The notes: generated by a model from the sequence alone, not told the origin. DNA of 64,000 nt from Vescimonas fastidiosa (GCF_018326305.1 NZ_AP023416.1:62001-126000); one strand, 5' to 3'; positions 8,347 through 19,444 are shown, numbered from the stretch's first letter. Numbers and translations are program-made.

Positions 8347-9216
8347 TCAGACCCCGGCGAGGTCGAAGGGCGGTGTGTATTCCTCCCGGGCGGAGGTGCG
8401 CTCCTGGGTGAAGCCGTCCGTGATGCCGCAGTTTTCCATGTAGCGGACCGCCCCCCGGTACTCCGCCGCCGTGACAGGACGGGCCAGGCTTCCCCGGGCC
8501 CCGGGCTGGGGCGTATACTGGCTCATCAACGACACCAGCACCTCCCCAGGGCGGAAGGTGCGGGCGATCCAGTCCAGACAGAGACGGGTATTCTCCGGAT
8601 GACCGGGAAGCACCAGATGGCGGATGAGGACGCCCCGCCGGAGAAGGCCCTTTTCCATAACACAGGGGCCAGTCTGGCGGAACATCTCCCGGATGGCGGC
8701 GGTAGCCACGGGAAAATAGTCCGGGGCACAGGAGAGGTCCCGCGCCAGGTCTGCATCGGCGTATTTCAGGTCCGGCAGATATACCTGCACTTTCCCGTCT
8801 AATAGCTTCAGGGTCTCCACACTCTCGTAGCCGCCGCAGTTATATACCACCGGCACCGGCAGAGGCGGGTCCAGCGCCGGCAAAATAAACGGCACAAAGT
8901 GAGTGGGCGTCACCAGGTCGATGGTGGCGGCGCCCCGGGCGATAAGCTCCTCAAAAATCTCCCGCAGCCGGGAAGCGGACACGGGTCTGCCGAAGTTATC
9001 CCGGGAAATGGGGGCGTTTTGGCAGTAGGAGCAGCCCAGGTTGCAGCCGGAGAAGAACACGGTTCCCGCGCCCCGGGGGCCGCAGAGCACCGGCTCCTCC
9101 CAGGGGTGCAGGGCCGCCCGGGCCACCACCGGCGTGGCGGGCATCCGGCAGAAGCCGCGGCCCTCCCTTTCCGTTCTTTCGGCCCCGCAGCGGCGGGGAC
9201 AAAGCGTACAGATCAT
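8347..9216 (-). CDS. Radical SAM protein of the PflX/PflA-like family
   Basis: 289 residues from the ATG at 9216, whose ATGA overlaps the tdk stop codon; a longer frame to 9273 lies inside tdk and is less likely. An N-terminal Cys pattern CTLCPRRCG is followed by the radical SAM motif SGCNLGCSYCQN (CxxxCxxC). The family is COG1313, homologues of pyruvate-formate-lyase activating enzyme; these reduce SAM to generate a glycyl or substrate radical. The target protein is not identifiable, and no glycyl radical enzyme lies in the window. Last gene of a tight minus-strand cluster with tdk, mutY and another radical SAM gene. Confidence 0.82.
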   Translation of the reverse strand: MICTLCPRRCGAERTEREGRGFCRMPATPVVARAALHPWEEPVLCGPRGAGTVFFSGCNLGCSYCQNAPISRDNFGRPVSASRLREIFEELIARGAATIDLVTPTHFVPFILPALDPPLPVPVVYNCGGYESVETLKLLDGKVQVYLPDLKYADADLARDLSCAPDYFPVATAAIREMFRQTGPCVMEKGLLRRGVLIRHLVLPGHPENTRLCLDWIARTFRPGEVLVSLMSQYTPQPGARGSLARPVTAAEYRGAVRYMENCGITDGFTQERTSAREEYTPPFDLAGV

Positions 9217-9800
9217 CCCTTTAAGGGCTTGAAGTCCGGACCCAGATCCCCGGCCATCCAGTGGCGGCGGCAAAGGCCGATATACTTATCATTGGCTCCC
9301 AGCACCACCTGGGCTCCCTCCTTGACCACACGGCCGTGCTCGTCAAACCGGGCGTTGAAGGCGGCTTTTTTGCCGCACCAGCAGATGGTTTTTACCTCCT
9401 CCAGCTTATCCGCCAGGACCAGGAGCTGGTAGCTGCCGGGGAAAAGCTCCCCCTTAAAGTCGGCCTTCAGCCCGTAGCAGATAACGGGGATATTGCAGTC
9501 GTCCACCAGGTGGACCAGGTAGTAGACCTCCTCCTTGGTGAGGAACTGAGCCTCGTCCACAATGATGCAGGCGAATTTCTGCAGGTCGGAGTCGGCCATC
9601 TGCTGCATCTCGTGGAAGTAGATGCAGGGATGCTCCAGGCCGATGCGGGAGCGGACCATGTGGTCCCCGTCCCGTGTGTCCAGCTGGGGCTTCACCAAGA
9701 GGGTGTCCTGACCGCGCTCCTCATAATTAAACCGGGCCATGAGGGCGTTGGCGGATTTGCTGGAGCCCATGGCTCCGAATTTGAAGTAAAGCTGTGCCAT
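9213..9800 (-). CDS. tdk: Thymidine kinase (type II)
   Basis: 195 residues, the family's usual length. The P-loop is GAMGSSKS (residues 9-16), and VDEAQF marks the catalytic/Mg region. A structural zinc site is visible as CWCGKKA and the C-terminal CRRHW. It phosphorylates thymidine to dTMP for nucleotide salvage in the cytoplasm. The stop overlaps the start of the following radical SAM gene (ATGA); mutY lies 5 nt upstream. Confidence 0.95.
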   Translation of the reverse strand: MAQLYFKFGAMGSSKSANALMARFNYEERGQDTLLVKPQLDTRDGDHMVRSRIGLEHPCIYFHEMQQMADSDLQKFACIIVDEAQFLTKEEVYYLVHLVDDCNIPVICYGLKADFKGELFPGSYQLLVLADKLEEVKTICWCGKKAAFNARFDEHGRVVKEGAQVVLGANDKYIGLCRRHWMAGDLGPDFKPLKG

Positions 9801-9805
9801 TTACT

Positions 9806-10858
9806 TTATTCTCCTTCCCATTTTTGCAGGATGCGATTGGCTTTTTCAAAGGCGGAGGGGATGGCCTTTTGTCGGCGCTGCTCCTCCGAATACCACGACA
9901 GGTCCCCCTCGCCGGAAACCAGGACGGCATAGCCCTGCATCTGCCAGCGGACATGGGTGAATATGTGGACGGCCTGCCAGGACTCCTCCCAATGCAGGGG
10001 CGTAAGCCCCCAGGCGGCCAGCTGCCGGGCAGCCTGGGCTTCCGTGAGCAGGCCCGGAACATTGGGGTACTCCCAAAGCCCCGCCAGGAGGCCGGTCTTA
10101 GGGCGCTGCCCCAGGGCCACGGCGCCGTCCGGGCGGCGCAGAAGAAACACGGTTTTTTCCTCCGGACGCTTGTCCTTTTTAGGGGCGCGGACCGGGATAC
10201 GGGCCTGACTTCCCTCCCTTTCGGCGGTACAGAGGCCCCGGAGAGGACAGTCGGGGCAGCGGGGGGCGGCAGGCAGGCACAGGGCTGAGCCCAGGTCCAT
10301 AAGGGCCTGATTGAAGGCGCCGGGGCGATCCGAAGGAACCACCTCGGTCATCCAGCGGGTGATCTCTTTTTTGGTGGACTGCACATCCCGGTCCCAGCCG
10401 GTTATGCGGCTGGCAATGCGCAGAACATTGCCGTCCACCGCCGGAACGGGGAGTCCGAAGGCGATGGAGAGAATGGCTCCGGCGGTATAGTCCCCGATGC
10501 CCGGGAGGGCGATGAGCTCTTTATAGTCTGCCGGAAATGCACCGGCGTAGTCCTCTGCCACTATCCGTGCGGCCTTTTGCAGATTGCGGGCGCGGCTGTA
10601 ATAGCCCAGGCCCTCCCAGAGCTTCAGCAGCTCCTCCTCATCGCCCCGGGCCAAATCCTGCACCGTGGGGTAGCGGGCCATGAAGCGCTGAAAGTAGGGC
10701 AGCACGGCGGCCACCCGGGTCTGCTGGAGCATGATCTCCGACACCCAGGTGCGGTAGGCAGACACCTCCTCCCGCCAGGGAAGGACGCGTCGGTTTTCGT
10801 CGTACCAGGTCAGAAGGGGGCTGACGATGGCTTGCAATTTTTCAATATTTTGTTCCAT
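9806..10858 (-). CDS. mutY: A/G-specific adenine glycosylase
   Basis: 350 residues. The helix-hairpin-helix with LPGIGDYTAGAI (about 118-129) and the catalytic region AVDGNVLR are typical. The [4Fe-4S] ligands CxxxxxxCxxCxxxxxC are seen in CLPAAPRCPDCPLRGLC. The C-terminal third is the NUDIX-like domain that reads 8-oxoG. The enzyme removes adenine mispaired with 8-oxoguanine. It begins 3 nt after the upstream radical SAM gene and is followed by tdk after 5 nt. Confidence 0.95.
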   Translation of the reverse strand: MEQNIEKLQAIVSPLLTWYDENRRVLPWREEVSAYRTWVSEIMLQQTRVAAVLPYFQRFMARYPTVQDLARGDEEELLKLWEGLGYYSRARNLQKAARIVAEDYAGAFPADYKELIALPGIGDYTAGAILSIAFGLPVPAVDGNVLRIASRITGWDRDVQSTKKEITRWMTEVVPSDRPGAFNQALMDLGSALCLPAAPRCPDCPLRGLCTAEREGSQARIPVRAPKKDKRPEEKTVFLLRRPDGAVALGQRPKTGLLAGLWEYPNVPGLLTEAQAARQLAAWGLTPLHWEESWQAVHIFTHVRWQMQGYAVLVSGEGDLSWYSEEQRRQKAIPSAFEKANRILQKWEGE

Positions 10859-10861
10859 AGC

Positions 10862-11707
10862 TTATTTCAGAAAACGGCGGGCATAGCCGCAGCGGCGGCA
10901 CAGATCCTCGGAGGGCCGGCGAGCGGCAAAGCCTGCGGCCATGGCGGCGGCTCGAGAGCTTCGGAGGATCTCCGGCAGGGCTTGGGTGAAGAGATTTCCC
11001 AGGGCGATGGTGCCCTCGCTATCCAGGCAGCAGGGGGTGACGGTGCCGTCGCACAGCACCGCAAGCTGCCGCGTGAGGCCGTGGCAGAAGTTGGCCCCGG
11101 TCTCCGGGGCGCTCAGGTCCGGCCAGGCAAAGCGCTCCGCCCGCTCCAGGAAAAGATTTGGGGACAGGGTGCGGTTTCCACGGGCGTCTTGGGGCAGGGC
11201 TTCCGCATTTTGGCCGATTTGCCCGGATAGAAAGCGCAGGATCTCGGCGTTGCAGCGCTGGGCGGCGCCTTCGTTCCACAGGCGCAGGGCGCAGAGGGTA
11301 CCCTTTTGAGATAGGGGCAGGACAGCGTCCCACACACCGCGGAGGTAAGCGGTCATATCGCCGCTTTGTGCGCTGCCCTCGAAGCTGTGGAGGGAGACGC
11401 TGAGCTTGTGAAGACCCGGGGCAGAGAGAAGGGCATCCTTTTGCCGGGGCAGCAGGGTGCCGTTGGTGACCAGGCAGGTGCGAAAGCCCAGGCGATGAGC
11501 GATGGCAAGCAGCTCCGGCAGCTGCGGATGCAGCAGCGGCTCGCCCAAAACATGGAGATAGAGATAGTCGGTTTCGCCCCGGAGCTTTAGGGCCAGGGTC
11601 TCAAACTCCGCCGGGGTCATGGTGCGCGGAGGGCGACGGGTGCCGTGGCAGAAATCACAGGAGAGGTTGCAGCGGTTGGTGATCTCGATGTAGATGCGGT
11701 TACGCAT
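10862..11707 (-). CDS. Radical SAM protein with SPASM-like C terminus
   Basis: 281 residues from the ATG at 11707, preceded by GGGAGG; the longer frame to 11803 enters a repeat region and has no SD. The radical SAM motif CNLSCDFC is near the N terminus, followed by LGEPLLHPQL (the GE motif). C-terminal cysteines CDGTVTPCCLD and CRRCGYARR form a SPASM/twitch-like auxiliary cluster. Such proteins modify peptides or serve as sulfatase/heme maturases; no partner peptide gene is seen next to it. First gene of the cluster with mutY, tdk and the PflX-like gene. Confidence 0.8.
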   Translation of the reverse strand: MRNRIYIEITNRCNLSCDFCHGTRRPPRTMTPAEFETLALKLRGETDYLYLHVLGEPLLHPQLPELLAIAHRLGFRTCLVTNGTLLPRQKDALLSAPGLHKLSVSLHSFEGSAQSGDMTAYLRGVWDAVLPLSQKGTLCALRLWNEGAAQRCNAEILRFLSGQIGQNAEALPQDARGNRTLSPNLFLERAERFAWPDLSAPETGANFCHGLTRQLAVLCDGTVTPCCLDSEGTIALGNLFTQALPEILRSSRAAAMAAGFAARRPSEDLCRRCGYARRFLK

Positions 11708-11759
11708 GGGCGGCGGTCCCTCCCCCGAGTATTGATGTATGGAATTTATTTTATCATAT

Positions 11760-12060
11760 TTTGGGGCGGGGTGCAATGGGAGGTTGCAGGGAGTGCGGTA
11801 CATTGGGCGGACAGGGTCGTGCTTCCTTGGCGGTGCGTAGGGGAGGGGCTCTGCCCCTCCCGGCGGGCGGGGAAATCGCCGAAGCGCTGCCGGTGGCAGA
11901 AGAAGCGAGGCGGTTTCGAGGAAGTGCCCCGATTGGCGGCCACAACAGTGGCCGGGAATCGGTTGGCACGACGGTGGGCAAGAGAACCCCGCCCCTACGG
12001 ACAGCTCGGTGGCTGGTACGGCGGGCCGATGTAGGCATCGGCCCCTACGGAAGTTTTATT
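11760..12060 (+). repeat. Composite repeat block with a 114-nt element (copy 1)
   Basis: Gene-free. The core, 11869-11982, is one of three 114-nt copies (others 34491-34604 and 39117-39230). Its two inner hairpins, CTGCC/GGCAG and GGCCAC/GTGGCC, differ from the other copies on both arms so pairing is preserved. It is flanked by GTAGGGGC-type units. Confidence 0.8.
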
Positions 12061-12079
12061 GGGAGTGTGGGGGATATAA

Positions 12080-12115
12080 AAAGGAGCGGCATTCTTTTAG
12101 AATACCGCTCCTTTT
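12080..12115 (-). terminator. Terminator of the glycosidase-like gene
   Basis: Minus strand AAAAGGAGCGG, one mismatch, ATTCT paired back to the complement (12080-12115), followed by a T5 tract. It lies 22 nt past the stop at 12138. Confidence 0.85.
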
Positions 12116-12137
12116 ACACATTATATTTTTTGCTTTT

Positions 12138-13151
12138 TCAGTCCGTTATGAGGATATAGCTGCCGGTGACGGGAGGCGTTTGGGTCAGCTGGACCAGCCG
12201 GGTCTCGGCATTGAAATCGGCGGGGAGGGTGGCGGTCAGGGCGGCCAGGTCCACGGTCTCGGAGTCCGCATAGATGCGGTCAAAGAGAGCCAGGACCGCC
12301 GGGGTCAGGCCGCTGTTTTCCGGGGCGTTTTTCTCGATAGACACGGACAGGGCCGTGGTCTTGGGAAGGGTTTCCCGGAGGGCGGCGATGAGACTGGTGA
12401 GCACCGCCGGCTTATCCGTGCCGTCCGGCACCAGCATGGCGTCCATATTGCCCACGGCGGGCCAGCCGAAATTATCCAAAACGATCTCATCCACACCCAG
12501 ATCCGCCAGGTCCTTGCAGACCTGCTTGAGATAAGCCTGGGCTGGGGCCTTGGTGGGGTCCAGCCAGCACTGGCTGCTGTAGTCGTACCAGAGCCACTCG
12601 TCCCAGGTGCGCAGCAGACCCGCCTCATCCACATGGTTCTGGGCGTAACCGGTGTCGCCGAAGGCGCTGATGCGGGCCACCACATGCTTATCCGAGGCGG
12701 TGAGCTTCTTCAAATTCTCCGTGCTGACGGCGGAGCCCACGGTGCCCGATGCCTGGAAGGAGGGCTGATAGGTAAAGGTGCCGTCCGGGAGCTTTAAGGT
12801 GAGGACGACAGTCTTATCGCTGCCGCTTATGAGGGCGGTGACATCCTGCTCCAGGGCGCTATCCGGCTGAGCGGTGGCATGAATGACCTCAATGGTGGGG
12901 CCCTGGGGCTCATCCCGGGTGAAGTCTACATCGTCGGGGTTGGGGCTGTCGTCGGGGGTCTTGGTTTGATCGTCCTTCTTATTCAAAAAGGGAAGATCCA
13001 GGTGGACCTTGCCATTTTCATCGTAGACAAGGTGATTCTGGCAGTACAGGAAGGCGCCGCCTGCCAGCAGCAGAAGCACCAAAATGGGGATGAGTATTTT
13101 TTTCCAAAGCGGAGTCCGTCCGTGATAGCTATTATATCCCTTGGTGGCCAT
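12138..13151 (-). CDS. Membrane-anchored glycoside-hydrolase-like protein (DUF4015 type)
   Basis: 337 residues from the ATG at 13151, which follows AGGAGGT. Residues about 17-37 form one N-terminal membrane anchor; a linker rich in Asp, Pro and Lys follows. The outer domain includes the segment GVDEIVLDNFGWP, which resembles the beta-strand carrying acidic residues in DUF4015 putative glycosyl hydrolases. The domain is shorter than usual for that family. It would act outside the membrane on a polysaccharide; substrate unknown. rpiB ends 22 nt upstream, so it may share that transcript. Call by local resemblance only. Confidence 0.6.
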   Translation of the reverse strand: MATKGYNSYHGRTPLWKKILIPILVLLLLAGGAFLYCQNHLVYDENGKVHLDLPFLNKKDDQTKTPDDSPNPDDVDFTRDEPQGPTIEVIHATAQPDSALEQDVTALISGSDKTVVLTLKLPDGTFTYQPSFQASGTVGSAVSTENLKKLTASDKHVVARISAFGDTGYAQNHVDEAGLLRTWDEWLWYDYSSQCWLDPTKAPAQAYLKQVCKDLADLGVDEIVLDNFGWPAVGNMDAMLVPDGTDKPAVLTSLIAALRETLPKTTALSVSIEKNAPENSGLTPAVLALFDRIYADSETVDLAALTATLPADFNAETRLVQLTQTPPVTGSYILITD

Positions 13152-13173
13152 GAGGCACCTCCTTTTTGCGTTA

Positions 13174-13611
13174 TCAGGGCTGGATGCTGTCCAGCAGGGC
13201 CACGCGCCGGGCGTGGCGGCCTCCCTCAAACTCGGTATTCAGGAAGACCTCCACCATACGCCGGGCCAGGTTGGGGCCCACGATACCCGCACCCATGGCG
13301 ATGATATTGGCATCGTTATGGCGGCGGGTCATCTCGGCGCTGAGGCTGTCGGAGCAGAGGGCGCAGCGAATACCTTTCACCTTATTGGCGGCGATGGAAA
13401 TGCCGATGCCGGTGGTGCAGATGACGATGCCCTTGTCGCATTCGCCGGAAGAGACCAGACGGGCCACCTTTTCACCGTAAATGGGATAGTCTACGCTGTC
13501 GGTATTATAGCAGCCCACATCCTCAAAGTCGATGTCGTGCTCCTCCAGCCAAATGAGGATGTCCTGCTTGAGCAGATAGCCGCCGTGGTCGCAGCCGATG
13601 GCAATTTTCAT
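13174..13611 (-). CDS. rpiB: Ribose-5-phosphate isomerase B
   Basis: 145 residues. CDHGGYLLK near the N terminus and VICTTGIGISIAANK (about 63-77) with the catalytic Cys define RpiB of the LacAB_rpiB family. It interconverts ribose 5-phosphate and ribulose 5-phosphate in the pentose phosphate pathway, though some homologues act on allose phosphate or other sugars. It lies 19 nt after the PHP gene and 22 nt before the glycosidase-like gene, so the three minus-strand genes may form one unit continuing from dnaJ. Confidence 0.93.
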   Translation of the reverse strand: MKIAIGCDHGGYLLKQDILIWLEEHDIDFEDVGCYNTDSVDYPIYGEKVARLVSSGECDKGIVICTTGIGISIAANKVKGIRCALCSDSLSAEMTRRHNDANIIAMGAGIVGPNLARRMVEVFLNTEFEGGRHARRVALLDSIQP

Positions 13612-13630
13612 GGTGATGTCTCCTGTGTTC

Positions 13631-14443
13631 TTATAGTTTTTTGAATTCGGGCTTTCCGCCGGTAAAGGTGGTGAAATACCGGAATCCGCAGTCCCGGAGG
13701 AGCTGCTGGCGCTCCCTTATGACGCAGCCCACATCCTTGGTCTCGTGGGCGTCGGAGCCCAGGGTGATAATTTCGCCCCCCATCTCCCGGTACAGACGCA
13801 GCAGGTCTGCGTCCGGCAGGGGCCGGTTTCCGCGGTTGGTATTACACTCGATGCCCACACCCTTGGGAATGACGGTGGAGAAAATCTCCTGTACCCGGTC
13901 GCGCCAGGGGTCGAAGGTCAGGTCCATGTTCAGATGCTCCTTGAGATACCGCAGCGGCAGGGTCAGGTGACCCAGGACGCTGAAGCGGCCCCACCTGGCA
14001 ATGGCCAGAACGCTGTCTAAGTAATCCTCGATGACGGCGGCATAATAGTCGGGACTCTTTCCCGCCTCCAGGAAGTAAAGGTCCAAACAATGGAACTTTT
14101 CACTACAAGTATGCACCGAACCGATGGAAAAGTCCAGCTTTTTTGCAGAATTCAGCAAAATTTTCGCTCTGTCGAAGGCCAGATTGGCCTCCCCCAGCTC
14201 CGCGCCCAGCTTAATGGACAGTTTATCGCCAAATTTATCCACCGCTTCCAAATATTGGGTCATGGAAGCGTCCCAGTCAAAGCTGTCCCGGGGCTCATTA
14301 GACCCCCAATAGATGGTGTCCACATGGTCGGTGATGCAAATTTCATCCAGTCCGGCCCGGAGGGCGGCCTCCGCCGCCTGGGACATGGTCATCTTGCCGT
14401 CGGGAGAGCAGGTGCTGTGTACATGGTAATCCGCTGCGTACAT
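13631..14443 (-). CDS. PHP-domain phosphoesterase (histidinol-phosphatase-like)
   Basis: 270 residues from the ATG at 14443, whose SD overlaps the end of dnaJ. Metal motifs of the PHP fold are visible: DYHVHS (residues 5-10), ITDHVD, and SDAH near the C terminus. Similar to HisK/HisJ-type histidinol phosphatases, but no his gene is present, so another phosphate ester is equally possible. It begins 7 nt after dnaJ ends and is probably cotranscribed with the heat-shock operon. Confidence 0.8.
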   Translation of the reverse strand: MYAADYHVHSTCSPDGKMTMSQAAEAALRAGLDEICITDHVDTIYWGSNEPRDSFDWDASMTQYLEAVDKFGDKLSIKLGAELGEANLAFDRAKILLNSAKKLDFSIGSVHTCSEKFHCLDLYFLEAGKSPDYYAAVIEDYLDSVLAIARWGRFSVLGHLTLPLRYLKEHLNMDLTFDPWRDRVQEIFSTVIPKGVGIECNTNRGNRPLPDADLLRLYREMGGEIITLGSDAHETKDVGCVIRERQQLLRDCGFRYFTTFTGGKPEFKKL

Positions 14444-14450
14444 AGAGGCC

Positions 14451-15578
14451 TCACTTCTTCTTGAAAAAGCTCTTGCGCTTTTCGTAATTGTTTTCACCCA
14501 GGGTCTCGCTGAACCTGCGCAGGGCTTCCTTCTGCTCCTTATTCAGGCTGCGGGGCGTCTCAATGACCACGGTAACATACTGGTCACCCCGGCCACGGCC
14601 ATTGAGCACGGGAACACCCTTACCCTTGAGACGGAACACGGTGCCGGTCTGGGTGCCCTCGGGGATGGAATACTTCACCTTGCCGTCGATGGTGGGGATC
14701 TCCAGCTCTGCGCCCAGCACCGCCTGGGTGAAGGTGATGGGGGCCTCGCAGAACACATCCACGCCGTCACGGCGGAAAATCTCGTGGGGCTGGACCATAA
14801 CGGTGATGAGCAGGTCGCCTGCGGGACCGCCATTTTTACCGGCGCCCCCCTGCCCCCGCAGAGAAATGGTCTGGCCGTGGTCGATGCCGGCGGGGATATT
14901 GACCTTGATGGTCCTGCGCTTACGCACGGCGCCGCTGCCGCGGCAGTCGGAACAGGGCTGGTGAATGAGACGGCCTGTGCCGCCGCACTTGCGGCAGGGA
15001 CCGTTGGAGGCGAACACGCCCATAGGGGTCTGGCGGCGGGTCTGAACGGTGCCGGAGCCGTGGCAGTCGGGGCAAATCTCCGGCGTAGTGCCCGGGGCGC
15101 AGCCGCTGCCCTTACAGGTGGGGCACTGCTCGCTGCGCTCGATGGTGACGGACTTTTCGCAGCCGAAGGCCGCCTCCGTGAAGCTGATGGAGACACTGGC
15201 CCGGATGCTCTCACCCCGCTGGGGGGCATTGGGGTTGCGGCGCTGGCCGCCGAAGCCGCCGCCGAAAAAGCTGCCGAATATATCGCCCAGGTCGCCGAAG
15301 TCAAAGCCGCCGCCATAGGCACCGCCCCCGGCTCCCGCGCCGTAGTTGGGGTCTACCCCGGCAAAGCCGAACTGATCGTAGCGGGCCTTTTTCTCCGGGT
15401 CGGACAGGACCTCGTTGGCCTCATTGACCTCCTTGAACTTCTCCTCGGCCTCCTTATCGCCGGGGTTCATGTCCGGGTGGTACTTCCGGGCCAGCTTCTT
15501 ATATGCTTTTTTAATTTCGTCTTCCGAAGCGCCTTTTTGGATGCCCAGCACCTCGTAATAATCTCTTTTTTCAGCCAT
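14451..15578 (-). CDS. dnaJ: Chaperone protein DnaJ
   Basis: 375 residues. J domain at 5-70 with HPD ([10 protein letters not shown]), a Gly/Phe-rich linker, the zinc domain with four CxxCxGxG repeats ([32 protein letters not shown]), then the C-terminal substrate domains. It delivers unfolded protein to DnaK and stimulates its ATPase. Third of the chaperone genes downstream of CIRCE. Confidence 0.98.
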   Translation of the reverse strand: MAEKRDYYEVLGIQKGASEDEIKKAYKKLARKYHPDMNPGDKEAEEKFKEVNEANEVLSDPEKKARYDQFGFAGVDPNYGAGAGGGAYGGGFDFGDLGDIFGSFFGGGFGGQRRNPNAPQRGESIRASVSISFTEAAFGCEKSVTIERSEQCPTCKGSGCAPGTTPEICPDCHGSGTVQTRRQTPMGVFASNGPCRKCGGTGRLIHQPCSDCRGSGAVRKRRTIKVNIPAGIDHGQTISLRGQGGAGKNGGPAGDLLITVMVQPHEIFRRDGVDVFCEAPITFTQAVLGAELEIPTIDGKVKYSIPEGTQTGTVFRLKGKGVPVLNGRGRGDQYVTVVIETPRSLNKEQKEALRRFSETLGENNYEKRKSFFKKK

Positions 15579-15605
15579 ACAATATTGCTCCTAACGCCAC
15601 AAACA

Positions 15606-15625
15606 GGGACAGGTGATCCTGCCCC
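15606..15625 (-). other. Hairpin between dnaK and dnaJ
   Basis: GGGGCAGG/CCTGTCCC with loop ATCA on the minus strand, followed by TGTTTGT. It may weaken readthrough from dnaK to dnaJ or shape mRNA processing. The U tract is poor. Confidence 0.4.
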
Positions 15626-15643
15626 TAATTTGCGGTTTTTTGG

Positions 15644-17488
<1,845 letters not shown>

Positions 17489-17562
17489 AATAATTGCCTC
17501 CTAAATCTATAAACGATTTTTGATTACTTTTATAACGGGACTGCGCCCGGAACATACCTATT

Positions 17563-18135
17563 TTAATTGGCCACCTTTACCATGGCGAAGCGGACCACTC
17601 TGTCACCCATCTGATAGCCCTTGCGGAATACCTCCGCCACCGTGTTCTCGGCGAGGTTTTCATCGTCGATGTGCATGACGGCGTTGTGCTTTTCCGGGTC
17701 AAAGGGCTGGCCCAGGGCCTCGATCTCGGTAACGCCCAGCTTCTCCAGTACGGCGGCGAACTGCTTGCAGATCATCTCCACGCCCTGGCGATGAGGATCG
17801 CCCTCCTCGAACTGGCTTACGGCCCGGTCCAGGTTATCCGCCACATCCAGGAAGGGCTTCACGGTGTCCAGCTTGGCATCGGAATAGATGCTCTCCTTCT
17901 CCTTGGCGGTGCGCTTACGGTAGTTGTCGTACTCGGCGGCCAGGCGAAGATATTTATCGTTGCCGTCGCTGAGGAGCTTTGCCAGGCTCTCGAACTGCTC
18001 CATCTGCTCCCGGCTGACGGTGAAGGTCTCCTCCACCTCCGGCACCTCCGGCGTTTCCTCTGTCGGGGTCTCCTGCGCGGTCTCCGGGGCGGTCTGCTCC
18101 GGCTGCTCCATATCCTTTTTCTTTTTTTCACTCAT
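17563..18135 (-). CDS. grpE: Nucleotide exchange factor GrpE
   Basis: 190 residues. An acidic, Glu/Pro/Thr-rich N terminus leads into the long coiled-coil dimer helix, then the beta domain with VGDRVVRFAMVKVAN-like end (GYQMGDRVVRFAMV). Releases ADP from DnaK. Its start overlaps the hrcA stop (ATGA), so translation is coupled. Confidence 0.96.
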   Translation of the reverse strand: MSEKKKKDMEQPEQTAPETAQETPTEETPEVPEVEETFTVSREQMEQFESLAKLLSDGNDKYLRLAAEYDNYRKRTAKEKESIYSDAKLDTVKPFLDVADNLDRAVSQFEEGDPHRQGVEMICKQFAAVLEKLGVTEIEALGQPFDPEKHNAVMHIDDENLAENTVAEVFRKGYQMGDRVVRFAMVKVAN

Positions 18136-19184
18136 TTTTTATTCTCCTCTCCCGGGGGTAGCTCCCGGGGCTTTTCAAACATACGGCTGAGGCTCTCGGC
18201 AAAGTAGCTGAGCCGGGCCGCCACAGTGGCATAGTCCATGCGGGTGGGGCCTACCACCCCCACAAGGCCCCGCATATTCTCGCCTATATCATAGCTGGCA
18301 ATGACCACACTGCTGTCCTTCAGGGCGTCGTTTACATTCTCCGGGCCGATGAGAATCTGCATAGGAGCCCCGCCCACGGGAACAGGCAGGTCCTCCTTGC
18401 TGTCGGAAATAAAACTCATAAGCTCGTGGGCCTTGTCGGCGTCCCGATACTCCGGGAACTTCAAAATCTGGCTGGCGCCGCCGGTAAACACCTGCTGGGT
18501 CTGGGCCTGGGTGAGCAGCTCTCCGGCGTAGTCCACCACTTGGTTGAGCAGCAGAAACCACTGGCCCTCCACCTGGTCGCTGAGATTCATCAGGTGTCCG
18601 TTCATCTCCGGGGCGGAGATGCCGATAAAGTGGGTGTTGAGCAGGTGGCTGATTTGGCGCAGATGCTCCTCCTCCACCAATAATTGCAGGTGCATGAGCT
18701 GGCTTTTGACCCGGCTGTCGGACAGCATCACCACGGCAATAAAGCTATCGCTGCTGACGGCAATAAGTTCGAAGCGCCGGACCGTAACGGCCTGCTTATG
18801 ATCGGCCACGGCATAGGCCGGGTAGCCCACCAGGGTGGAAGCCATCTGCCCCGCCCGAGCCACCACCTGATCGATCTGCTGCATCCGGCCGCCCAGAGCG
18901 GAGGTGATCTTCTCGGCCTCCTCGCTTGTGACGGTCTTGTGCTCCATGAGCTCGTTGACATACAGCCGGTAGCCCTTGGCCGACGGGATACGCCCGGCGG
19001 AGGTGTGGGGCTGCTCCAAATAGCCCATTTCCTCCAGGTCCGCCAGCTCGTTGCGCACGGTGGCGGAGCTGATCTTGCCGGGCATCCGCTCCACAACGGT
19101 CTTGGAGCCGATAGGCTCGGCAGACTGGATGTAGCCCTCGGTGACGATCTTCAGTATTTGCTTTTTTCGATCTGTCATTTCCAT
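18132..19184 (-). CDS. hrcA: Heat-inducible transcription repressor HrcA
   Basis: 350 residues from the ATG at 19184 (GGAG just upstream); the frame continues to 19205 but that would run into the CIRCE operator. The N-terminal winged helix (about 1-100) with ATVRNELADLEEMGYLEQPHTSAGR is highly characteristic. The central GAF-like and C-terminal domains follow. It binds CIRCE and represses this operon and groESL until chaperones are titrated. First gene of hrcA-grpE-dnaK-dnaJ. Confidence 0.97.
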   Translation of the reverse strand: MEMTDRKKQILKIVTEGYIQSAEPIGSKTVVERMPGKISSATVRNELADLEEMGYLEQPHTSAGRIPSAKGYRLYVNELMEHKTVTSEEAEKITSALGGRMQQIDQVVARAGQMASTLVGYPAYAVADHKQAVTVRRFELIAVSSDSFIAVVMLSDSRVKSQLMHLQLLVEEEHLRQISHLLNTHFIGISAPEMNGHLMNLSDQVEGQWFLLLNQVVDYAGELLTQAQTQQVFTGGASQILKFPEYRDADKAHELMSFISDSKEDLPVPVGGAPMQILIGPENVNDALKDSSVVIASYDIGENMRGLVGVVGPTRMDYATVAARLSYFAESLSRMFEKPRELPPGEENKK

Positions 19185-19198
19185 AGCTTTCTCCGTTT

Positions 19199-19225
19199 TT
19201 AGCACTCTATTCTCCCGAGTGCTAA
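19199..19225 (-). promoter_or_regulatory. CIRCE operator of hrcA-grpE-dnaK-dnaJ
   Basis: TTAGCACTC-N9-GAGTGCTAA, a perfect match to the CIRCE consensus, located between the -10 box and the hrcA start. Bound by HrcA. Confidence 0.98.
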
Positions 19226-19229
19226 ACGC

Positions 19230-19258
19230 AGTTTACCACCTGTTTCCGCAGATGTCAA
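19230..19258 (-). promoter_or_regulatory. Sigma-A promoter of the hrcA operon
   Basis: Minus strand TTGACA (19253-19258), a 17-nt spacer and TAAACT (19230-19235). CIRCE starts 4 nt downstream of the -10 box. Confidence 0.9.
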
Positions 19259-19360
19259 GAGGTGTCAATGTTAAACTATTGTGAACACGGAGCGTTTTTG
19301 CCGCGGGGTCGGCGCAGCGGGCCGGGAAGGCCGCAGCCTCCGGATCAAGGGCAGAATAAG

Positions 19361-19393
19361 CCCGCCCTTCGGCGCATGGCACCGAAGGGCGGG
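19361..19393 (-). terminator. Probable terminator of ktrBA
   Basis: 12-bp perfect stem CCCGCCCTTCGG/CCGAAGGGCGGG with a 9-nt loop, 51 nt past the ktrA stop. The minus-strand 3' side reads CTTATTCTG, a weak U tract. Nothing else was recognised in 19259-19444. Confidence 0.55.
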
Positions 19394-19444
19394 TACATCC
19401 GTTCCTGCCGCTATCGCAGAATTTCTTTACCGTCCGTAGGGCGC

